42,507 nt of DNA, taken from assembly GCA_018817585.1 (NCBI GenBank), contig JAHITE010000095.1, positions 1 through 42,507 on the forward strand, read 5' to 3'. Source of the stretch: Candidatus Omnitrophota bacterium. GTDB lineage: Bacteria; Omnitrophota; Gorgyraeia; B26-G9. The notes beneath the pieces were generated by a model. That model had not been told where the DNA came from. It saw only the letters and a list, made by a program, of their open reading frames with translations, and searched no databases. The position numbers and the translations under genes were made by a program. Position 1 is the stretch's first letter. The number at the start of each line of letters is the position of its first letter. This document shows, in pieces, positions 1-6,378 of the stretch.

Positions 1-3
1 ATA

Positions 4-10
4 CCTCCCT
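4..10 (-). promoter_or_regulatory. Ribosome binding site of a gene beyond the left edge
   Basis: On the minus strand the bases read AGGGAGG and sit 3 nt from the window edge. A minus-strand start codon is therefore expected within a few bases left of position 1. Together with the CIRCE operator and promoter just upstream, this implies an HrcA-controlled chaperone-type gene there. The gene itself is not visible. Confidence 0.6.
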
Positions 11-17
11 TGTTTTA

Positions 18-44
18 TCAGCACTCTCACACTAGGAGTGCTAA
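18..44 (-). promoter_or_regulatory. CIRCE element (HrcA repressor operator)
   Basis: The plus strand reads TCAGCACTC, nine bases, then GAGTGCTAA. This matches the CIRCE consensus TTAGCACTC-N9-GAGTGCTAA with one mismatch in the left arm. CIRCE is the heat-shock operator bound by HrcA, normally in the 5' leader of groESL or hrcA-grpE-dnaK operons. Here it lies between a candidate promoter (60-88) and a ribosome binding site (4-10) on the minus strand, which is the expected architecture. The regulated gene lies off the window. Confidence 0.88.
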
Positions 45-59
45 TTAGTATTGTCTATG

Positions 60-88
60 AAAATAACACAATAAAAAACATCTTTCAA
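60..88 (-). promoter_or_regulatory. Candidate sigma70-type promoter upstream of CIRCE
   Basis: Read on the minus strand, TTGAAA (83-88) and TATTTT (60-65) are separated by 17 bases. These match the sigma70 hexamers at 5/6 and 4/6 positions. A start near position 53 would place the CIRCE dyad in the early transcript, as in known HrcA-regulated operons. No sigma32-like -10 box was seen. Confidence 0.5.
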
Positions 89-346
89 GCTTTTTTTTAA
101 GAAAAATTGAATTATTAAATTTTACCTGGGGATTAGAAGAAATAACTATAAAGCAGCATATTACTATCGGTCTAGAATCAATCATTTCTGATCATTCTCG
201 CATTACATCCTGTGAAAGATGGTGGGGAAATTTTTAAGCTTTTCACAAATTCAGGGAAATACATGTCGAATTTTTGGGGACCCTTTAGGGCGTATTGAGT
301 TATTTAGCAGTTAGTTCTTTTTACGTGATACGCAATACTATTTTCT
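89..346. other. Intergenic stretch without a recognised gene
   Basis: This AT-rich stretch separates the CIRCE promoter from the end of coaX. No convincing open reading frame was seen. It holds a 7-bp inverted repeat (TGTGAAA at 211-217 and TTTCACA at 241-247) and a CCCT-TT-AGGG dyad near 280-290. Near 325-335 it has a GTGATACGCAATAC word resembling the mosaic repeats elsewhere in the window. I see no convincing intrinsic terminator for coaX. Confidence 0.5.
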
Positions 347-1138
347 TTATATCCTTGTGTCTTGTGACTTCAAGTAAGCTTTTTCAATGCCTTTTAAGGT
401 TAAAGCACTATCATAAACATCAATATTATTGCAAAGCTTTTTCATTAAATACAAATGACCGCCAGTGGCAATGACTTTAATCGGCTGTTTAAATTTAAGT
501 TTAAAATCCTGTTTAAATTTATCAATTAATCCATCAATCAAACAAGCATATCCATTAAAAACACCGCTTAAAATCGAATTATCCGTATCTCTTCCCAGCA
601 AAGCTTTGGGCATTTTAGCCGATAATCTAGGTAAAAGCGCGGTATGATGATGCAAAGAAAAAAGCGAGAGATTAATTCCCGGAATAATTACTCCCCCTAA
701 ATATTCCGCTTTTTCCGAAACCAGATCAATGGTTATTGTAGTGCCGAAATCAACCACCAAAGCCGGCAGAGAATAATTTTCTTTAACCGCCAACGCGTTT
801 ACCAATCTATCCAAGCCAACCTGCTCAGGAATTCTATATTTATTTTTAATTTTAACCTTAAGCTCTCTGCCAATGCAGAGAATTCCCGCTTTGGGGAAAA
901 TTTTGTTTAATTGTTTTTTTAAGCCCGTTTGCGCTTTGGGCACCACAGAGCAAATCACAAAATTATCAATTTGCTCTGCTTTAGCTTTGATTTTTTTAAG
1001 ATAAGCTGCTGTCTCTTTTTTTAAAACCAATAAATCAGAAATTGATTCTGTTTTTATCCTTAGTACAGCATAATTATTTTTCTTTTTGGAAAAACCAAAC
1101 ACAGTACTGGTATTACCAATATCAATAAATATATTCAT
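347..1138 (-). CDS. coaX: Type III pantothenate kinase
   Basis: Catalyses the first step of coenzyme A synthesis, ATP-dependent phosphorylation of pantothenate, in the cytoplasm. The 263-residue length is normal for CoaX. Visible motifs are the ASKHA-fold phosphate loop DIGNT (6-10), the GLDR motif (108-111) containing the probable catalytic Asp110, and DFGTT (130-134). I start at the ATG at 1138, with GAGG six bases upstream, rather than the in-frame TTG two codons earlier. It follows birA, a common pairing, but a repeat-bearing gap of 208 bp separates them. The last residues (KSQDTRI) are encoded by DNA resembling the CACAAGGACACAAAG-type intergenic repeat seen at 12966 and 24056, so the natural C-terminus seems to have been overwritten. 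Function is confident; the C-terminal origin is inference. Confidence 0.93.
   Translation of the reverse strand: MNIFIDIGNTSTVFGFSKKKNNYAVLRIKTESISDLLVLKKETAAYLKKIKAKAEQIDNFVICSVVPKAQTGLKKQLNKIFPKAGILCIGRELKVKIKNKYRIPEQVGLDRLVNALAVKENYSLPALVVDFGTTITIDLVSEKAEYLGGVIIPGINLSLFSLHHHTALLPRLSAKMPKALLGRDTDNSILSGVFNGYACLIDGLIDKFKQDFKLKFKQPIKVIATGGHLYLMKKLCNNIDVYDSALTLKGIEKAYLKSQDTRI
351..371. repeat. Partial copy of the CACAAGGACACAAAG-type repeat
   Basis: The minus strand reads GAAGTCACAAGACACAAGGAT. It shares the GTCACAAG/ACACAAGG words with the fuller copies at 12966-13002 and 24056-24088. It overlaps the final codons of coaX. Confidence 0.5.
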
Positions 1139-1179
1139 TTTCAACCTCTGTGTTAACGAATAACACTCACTTTAATCAA

Positions 1180-1282
1180 GTTTACAGTTATAGCTTTAAA
1201 AGGTTACGGTCAGGGTTACGATGCCCGTTTCGTCTTACGGTAACGGCTGTCGTCTTAAAATTTATTGTTTTCAGCCTAAACC
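1180..1282. repeat. 103-bp dispersed element, copy 1
   Basis: This 103-bp stretch aligns without gaps to 5391-5493 with 11 mismatches, about 89% identity. It lies between coaX and birA. The core GGTTACGATGCCCGTTTCG (1214-1232) has an imperfect inverted partner at 1295-1313 (16 of 19 positions), just past the element, so copy 1 could form a long hairpin that copy 2 lacks. No protein-coding signal was seen; the small plus-strand frame here is not a gene. Confidence 0.85.
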
Positions 1283-1346
1283 GTTCAACCTTACCGATAC
1301 GGGCTTCGTTACCGTTAAACCTTGCCAAGTACCAACACATCTCTTA

Positions 1347-2309
1347 CTAACGGATAACACTTACATCACCGCTTAAAATATGGTGCGAAAAACCAAAATC
1401 ATCACGCACAATCAATGCTCCGCTGTCAGCGATATCCATCGCCTGTCCATGAATCATCTGGCCGCGCCATTCCACTTTAATTCTTTTACCCAAAGTCATC
1501 GATAAATCCCGCCAATCATTAATAATATCAGAAAAACAGCCTTTAACAAGCTTATTGTAATAAGTTTCAATTTCCCAAAGCATTGCTTGCAAAAAAACAA
1601 TTCTATTTACTTTTTGCCTTGTTTCAATAAACAAAGAGGTTGCTATATCCGGCAGGCTGCTCTGGGGGGTATTAATATTTATGCCAATACCCATGATAAT
1701 AAAATTAATCATATCCATTTCCGCGCTCATTTCAGTTAATATCCCGCAGACCTTGGCCTTTCCGATATATACATCATTAGGCCATTTAATAACTGCCGCA
1801 ATGCCTGTTATGTTCCTGATTGTTTTCGCCACTGCCACAGAACTCATCAAAGTAATCTTCCCTGCCTCGACAGGAGATATCTTCGGTTTTAAAATTAAAG
1901 ACATATAGATACCGCAGCCTACTGGTGAAACCCAATGCCGCCCCATTCTCCCTTTGCCTTTGGTCTGTTTTTCCGCGACAATTAATGTGCCTTCAGCTTC
2001 CGATTGTTCAGCTAAATTATAAGCAATAACATTAGTTGATTCTGCTGAATTGTAAGCATAAATTTTTTTACCAAGAATCTTGGTTTTTAATTCATAACTG
2101 ATCTCATCGGCTAAAAGTTTATCCGGGACTTTTTCCAAACAATACCCATTATGGGGAGTAGCCGATATTTCATAGCCGCACTGCCTTAAATGGGTAATAT
2201 GTTTCCAAATCGCGGTGCGGGAAACATTCAGCTTGCGCGAAATTTCTTCGCCGGAAATAAAAGAATTTTTATTTTCTTTTAACAGTTTTATTATTTTTAT
2301 TTCCATCAT
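1347..2309 (-). CDS. birA: Bifunctional biotin-protein ligase / biotin operon repressor BirA
   Basis: Attaches biotin to the acceptor lysine of carboxylase carrier domains through biotinyl-AMP. At 320 residues it is the long form. An N-terminal winged helix (about 5-60, with EEISRKLNVSRTAIWKHI) precedes the ligase domain, so it may also repress biotin genes. Ligase motifs are the adenylate-binding loop KGKGRMGRHW (117-126; usually GRGRxGR, so the first Arg is Lys here) and KWPND (175-179) followed by KVCGIL. A short C-terminal domain follows. The start is at one of two adjacent ATG codons (2309 or 2306). It overlaps the uvrB end by 41 bp, suggesting translational coupling. Its stop codon lies in a TAACGGATAACAC word that resembles the neighbouring repeats. 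Confidence 0.93.
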   Translation of the reverse strand: MMEIKIIKLLKENKNSFISGEEISRKLNVSRTAIWKHITHLRQCGYEISATPHNGYCLEKVPDKLLADEISYELKTKILGKKIYAYNSAESTNVIAYNLAEQSEAEGTLIVAEKQTKGKGRMGRHWVSPVGCGIYMSLILKPKISPVEAGKITLMSSVAVAKTIRNITGIAAVIKWPNDVYIGKAKVCGILTEMSAEMDMINFIIMGIGININTPQSSLPDIATSLFIETRQKVNRIVFLQAMLWEIETYYNKLVKGCFSDIINDWRDLSMTLGKRIKVEWRGQMIHGQAMDIADSGALIVRDDFGFSHHILSGDVSVIR

Positions 2310-4272
2310 TTGTCTTGGCCTTTAATTTCTCAATCTTATCTCTTAACATAATTGCTTTTTCAAACTGTAAATTTTTTGCCGCTGTTTCCATCTGGCGTTC
2401 CAGGATATCTATTTTATCTAATCTTTCATAGGCCTTTATATTATCACAAACTATTTCCCGGACAAATTCTTCGGCTTGCTCTTCTTCTTCAATCCATTGA
2501 TTAATTGCTTTGATTATCGACTGCGGTTCAATCTTATTGATTTGATTATACTCAATCTGTTTATCTCTGCGCCGGCTGGTTTCACTAATTGTTTTTTTCA
2601 GCGATTTAGTCATAATATCAGCATACATTATAACTTTACCATTTATATGTCTAGCCGCTCTGCCCGCGACCTGAATCAAGGAGGTTTCACTGCGTAAAAA
2701 CCCTTCTTTATCCGCGTCCATAACACAGACCAAAGAAACTTCCGGCAGATCCAGGCCTTCTCTTAAAAGATTTACCCCGACCAGACAATCAAACTGTTTT
2801 TTTCGCAATTCATTCAAGACTTTAACTCTTTCCATTGTATCCAGCTCAGAATGAATATATTTTGCGGCAATACCGGCCTGCTCAAGATAAGCCGCCAGAT
2901 CCTCGGCCATTTTTTTAGTCAGCGTGGTTACTAATACTCTTTCATGTTTTTTCGCGGTTTGTTTGACTTTTTCAATTAAATCATCAACCTGATGCTCTGA
3001 AGAAATCACCTCTATTGCCGGATCAATCAAACCTGTAGGCCGAATAATCTGTTCTACGATTTTATTACTTTTTTCCAGCTCATAAGCTGATGGCGTTGCC
3101 GAAGCAAATAGCACCTGATCAACCAAAGATTCAAATTCTCCAAACTGCAAAGGACGATTATCCAGACAAGACGGCAGCCGAAATCCATAATCAACTAAAA
3201 CCTGCTTTCTCGCTTTATCCCCATTGTACATCCCTCTGATCTGAGGAATGCTTACGTGAGATTCATCAATGATTGTTAAAAAATTCTTGGGAAAATAATC
3301 AATCAGACAATACGGCCGGCTGCCAACAGGGCGATTACTTAAATGCCGGGAATAATTTTCCACCCCATGACAAAAACCAACCTCGCGAAGCATTTCCATA
3401 TCGAATTTTGTCCTCGATGCCAAACGCTGTGCTTCTACCAGTTTCCCCTCGAAGTTTAATTGGTCAAGTCTTTGTTTTAGTTCATTTTCAATACTTAACA
3501 ATGAACTCTCCAGCTGATCATCTTCAACTAGAAAATGTTTTGCTGGATAAATCGCGATATCATCTACAATCTTAAGTTTATTCATCGAAACCGGATTGAT
3601 TATCGAAATTTTTTCCACTTGATCGCCAAAAAATTCCACGCGCACAGCTAACTGCTCATAAGCCGGGAAAATTTCCACAGTGTCGCCCCGCACCCGAAAT
3701 AATCCTTGGGTAAAAGCAATATCATTGCGTTCATATCTGATTTTAATCAGTTTTTTAAGCAATTCATCGCGCTGAATATGCTGATTGGTTTTTAAATGCA
3801 CAAACATATTCTGATATTCATTCGGAGATCCTAGATTATAAATACAGGAAACACTGGCAACCACAATCACATCTTTTCTCGTCATCAACGAGGTTGTGGC
3901 CGCAAGACGCAGGCGATTGATCCGCTCATTAATTGCTGAATCTTTTTCAATATAAGTATCGGTTTGGGGAATATAGGCTTCCGGCTGATAATAATCATAA
4001 TAGCTGATGAAAAACTCAACCGCATTGTGCGGAAAAAATTGTTTAAATTCAGAATACAGCTGCGCGGCCAGGGTTTTATTATGAGAGACTATGAGCGTCG
4101 GACGATTAAGCTCAGCAATAACCGAAGCCATGGTAAAGGTCTTACCGCTGCCGGTTACCCCGAGCAAAGTTGTATATTTGTCCTTTTTTTTTATAGCCCG
4201 GGTCAATTGAGCTATTGCCTGAGGTTGATCACCTGCCGGCCTAAATGGACTTACTAATTCAAAAATTCGCAT
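2269..4272 (-). CDS. uvrB: Excinuclease ABC subunit B
   Basis: The damage-verifying helicase-like subunit of UvrABC nucleotide excision repair; it accepts damaged DNA from UvrA and recruits UvrC. At 667 residues it is full length. Motifs seen are the Walker A GVTGSGKT (38-45), the beta-hairpin region rich in Tyr (YYDYYQPEAYIPQTDTY, 91-107), the Walker B DESH (336-339), the helicase core with QVAGRAARH, and a C-terminal UVR motif (about 625-660) for UvrC contact. It starts four bases after the pilT stop codon with no clear Shine-Dalgarno sequence, so translation probably depends on coupling. No sequence defects were seen. Confidence 0.97.
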   Translation of the reverse strand: MRIFELVSPFRPAGDQPQAIAQLTRAIKKKDKYTTLLGVTGSGKTFTMASVIAELNRPTLIVSHNKTLAAQLYSEFKQFFPHNAVEFFISYYDYYQPEAYIPQTDTYIEKDSAINERINRLRLAATTSLMTRKDVIVVASVSCIYNLGSPNEYQNMFVHLKTNQHIQRDELLKKLIKIRYERNDIAFTQGLFRVRGDTVEIFPAYEQLAVRVEFFGDQVEKISIINPVSMNKLKIVDDIAIYPAKHFLVEDDQLESSLLSIENELKQRLDQLNFEGKLVEAQRLASRTKFDMEMLREVGFCHGVENYSRHLSNRPVGSRPYCLIDYFPKNFLTIIDESHVSIPQIRGMYNGDKARKQVLVDYGFRLPSCLDNRPLQFGEFESLVDQVLFASATPSAYELEKSNKIVEQIIRPTGLIDPAIEVISSEHQVDDLIEKVKQTAKKHERVLVTTLTKKMAEDLAAYLEQAGIAAKYIHSELDTMERVKVLNELRKKQFDCLVGVNLLREGLDLPEVSLVCVMDADKEGFLRSETSLIQVAGRAARHINGKVIMYADIMTKSLKKTISETSRRRDKQIEYNQINKIEPQSIIKAINQWIEEEEQAEEFVREIVCDNIKAYERLDKIDILERQMETAAKNLQFEKAIMLRDKIEKLKAKTNDGNKNNKTVKRK

Positions 4273-4276
4273 TTTT

Positions 4277-5350
4277 TTAACGAAACGACTTTCCTGACTT
4301 TTGGAGCAGGGTTTTAAAATGAGAAATATCTTTAACCCGGCTTAAAGCGGTTTCATAACTAACCACACCTTTGGAATAAAGATCTTTTAATGATGTATCC
4401 ATAAGCTGCATTCCCATTTCCGCGTTAGTCTGCATGATTGTTGGAATCTGCTCGGTTTTACCTTCGCGAATAATATTCCGCAAAGCCGGACAAGCCACTA
4501 AAACTTCAGTCGCGCAAACCCGGCCTTTGCCATCAATCCTCGGCAGCAATTGCTGCGAAATAATTCCCTCAATCGCATTAGCTAAAACCATTCTGATCTG
4601 CTGCTGGGCATGCGGCGGAAAAACATCAATAATTCGGTCAATTGTCTGAGTAGCGTCCGGAGTATGCAATGTAGCTAAGACCAAGTGTCCGGTTTCCGCT
4701 GCAGTTAAAGCAGTTTGAATTGTTTCCAGATCGCGCATTTCTCCAACACAAATTACATCCGGATCCTGTCTTAAAGTATGGATCAGCGCATTGCCAAAAC
4801 TTTTAGTATCTGAATATACTTCTCTTTGAATAATTACGCTTTTTTTATGTTCGTGAATATATTCAATCGGATCTTCGATGATAATAACCCGGTCGGAACG
4901 ATCGCGGTTAATTATATCAATCATTGAATTCATAGTTGTTGTTTTACCCACACCAGTTGGTCCGGTAACTAATACCAGTCCGGCACGTTTGCGGCAAAAC
5001 TCTAAAACTACTGGCGGCAAACCCAATTCTTCAGGTGTTCTGATTCTTAACCCAACTACCCGAAAAGCAGCCTCAATACAATCTTTAGAAATATAAATAT
5101 TCACCCGGAAACGACTAATTCCCACAAGCGCTATGGAAAAATCCAATTCCCAGTCCTGCTCAAATTTTTCAACCTGAACTTCATTAAGAATACTGTAAAT
5201 CATTTCTTTAGATTTTTCTCCGGTCAGAACATCCATTTCCATAGGAACAAGCTCACCGTCAATTCGCAGCGTAGGCGGCGAACCAACTACAAGATGCAAA
5301 TCTGACGCATTACTTTCAACTGCTATTTCTAATAATTTTCTTAAATCCAT
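4277..5350 (-). CDS. pilT: Twitching-motility ATPase PilT
   Basis: Hexameric retraction ATPase of the type IV pilus, acting at the inner-membrane base. The 357-residue length is typical. Motifs in order: Walker A GPTGVGKT (130-137), Asp box IIIEDPIEY (157-165), Walker B with DPDVICVGEMRD (196-207), His box LATLHT (225-230), and the retraction-specific ALRNIIREGK (289-298), which matches the AIRNLIRE signature and favours PilT over PilB. A good ribosome binding site (AGGAG) lies six bases upstream. No other pilus gene is in the window, so this gene is separated from the pilus locus. A -10-like TACAAT lies near 5365-5375, but I found no matching -35 box. Confidence 0.95.
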   Translation of the reverse strand: MDLRKLLEIAVESNASDLHLVVGSPPTLRIDGELVPMEMDVLTGEKSKEMIYSILNEVQVEKFEQDWELDFSIALVGISRFRVNIYISKDCIEAAFRVVGLRIRTPEELGLPPVVLEFCRKRAGLVLVTGPTGVGKTTTMNSMIDIINRDRSDRVIIIEDPIEYIHEHKKSVIIQREVYSDTKSFGNALIHTLRQDPDVICVGEMRDLETIQTALTAAETGHLVLATLHTPDATQTIDRIIDVFPPHAQQQIRMVLANAIEGIISQQLLPRIDGKGRVCATEVLVACPALRNIIREGKTEQIPTIMQTNAEMGMQLMDTSLKDLYSKGVVSYETALSRVKDISHFKTLLQKSGKSFR

Positions 5351-5390
5351 AAAGTTCTCCTATAAAGTAATTGTATAATTAAAGAGTAAG

Positions 5391-5493
5391 GTTAAGAGTT
5401 ACAGCTTTTAAAGGTTACGGTCAAGGTTACGATGCCCGTTTCGTCTTACGGTAATGGCTAACGTATTAAAATTTATTGTTTTTGGCCTAAACC
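5391..5493. repeat. 103-bp dispersed element, copy 2
   Basis: Second copy of the element at 1180-1282, same length and orientation, about 89% identical. It ends exactly at the stop codon of nadC and stops about 40 bp before pilT. The best-conserved stretch, from GGTTACGGTC to TTACGGTAA (5413-5454), has only one difference. The surrounding sequences do not match those of copy 1, so the element boundaries look real. Confidence 0.85.
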
Positions 5494-6378
5494 TCAGCTC
5501 GCCTTTAAACTAAAGTCAACACATTGCACTGAATGGGTTAATGCTCCCAGAGAAATAAAATCCACTCCGCAGGCAGCAATCCCCTTAATTGTTTTTTCCG
5601 TAACATTACCCGATGCTTCAAGTAAAATCTGTTTATTGGCTTTATTCCTTAAATTTACCGCTTGCTTCATTTGCTCAATACTCATATTATCCAGCATAAT
5701 AATATCAGGCTTACCCTGCATCGCGTCTTTAAATTCAGCCAAACTGGTAACTTCAATCTCTATTTTTACCCCTTTAGCGGTTTTTTCCCGCACTTGGATT
5801 ATCATATCACACAAATCAGCACAACCAGAAACATTTCGCAAAATCTGAATATGATTATCTTTAATCAATACCTGGTCAAATAAGCCAAAACGATGATTAG
5901 TTCCCCCTCCGGTCTTGACCGCGTATTTTTCTAAAACCCGCAAACCCGGGGTTGTTTTTCTTGTATCCAGAATAACTGCTTTGTATTTTTTAATCAGTTG
6001 GCTGATTTTTCGGGTTTTTGTGGCAATGCCGGAAAGCCTGCCCAGAAAATTTAAAGCCGTTCTCTCACCTTTTAAAATACTTCCCGCCGGGCCAATTATT
6101 GTGCAGATTAATTTTTTAGCATTTAAATAAGTGCCTTCGCTAACATTGAACTTGACTTTTATTTTTTGGTCAATTTGCCTAAACACTTCCTTAATCAGCT
6201 CCAGACCGCAGACAACAATATTTTTTTCTTTCGCGAAAATATCAGCCTGAATTATAACATCCTGATCAATAACCGCGGCGCAGGTAATATCTCCCCAACC
6301 AATATCCTCAGCCAAGGCATTGCTGACAATCATTGAAATATCGGATAAAACTGGTGAGGTTTTCTTATTTAAGCGCAC
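5494..6378 (-). CDS. nadC: Nicotinate-nucleotide pyrophosphorylase (quinolinate phosphoribosyltransferase)
   Basis: Converts quinolinate and PRPP to nicotinate mononucleotide, CO2 and pyrophosphate in de novo NAD synthesis. At 294 residues it has the normal length. Motifs are ALAEDIGWGD near the N-terminus (21-30), GERTALNFL (104-112), DTRKTTPGLR (138-147), GGGTNHRFG (157-165) and the KDNH of the barrel (173-176). I use the GTG start at 6378, which overlaps the end of valS by 14 bp; the next in-frame ATG (6333) would leave only a few residues before the conserved helix. nadA and nadB are not in the window. The gene is the last of the lysC-cimA-valS-nadC run and ends at the edge of a dispersed repeat. 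Confidence 0.94.
   Translation of the reverse strand: MRLNKKTSPVLSDISMIVSNALAEDIGWGDITCAAVIDQDVIIQADIFAKEKNIVVCGLELIKEVFRQIDQKIKVKFNVSEGTYLNAKKLICTIIGPAGSILKGERTALNFLGRLSGIATKTRKISQLIKKYKAVILDTRKTTPGLRVLEKYAVKTGGGTNHRFGLFDQVLIKDNHIQILRNVSGCADLCDMIIQVREKTAKGVKIEIEVTSLAEFKDAMQGKPDIIMLDNMSIEQMKQAVNLRNKANKQILLEASGNVTEKTIKGIAACGVDFISLGALTHSVQCVDFSLKAS

Noticed and set aside
1150..1350. A 66-codon plus-strand open frame between coaX and birA
   Set aside because: It lies over the 103-bp repeat, has no ribosome binding site and no family resemblance; the second copy of the repeat does not keep a comparable frame.
3273..3575. Plus-strand open frame of 100 codons
   Set aside because: It is antisense to uvrB, with no start signal or recognisable product.
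5351..5390. Promoter of pilT
   Set aside because: A TACAAT-like -10 box is visible, but no -35 match at a normal spacing was found.
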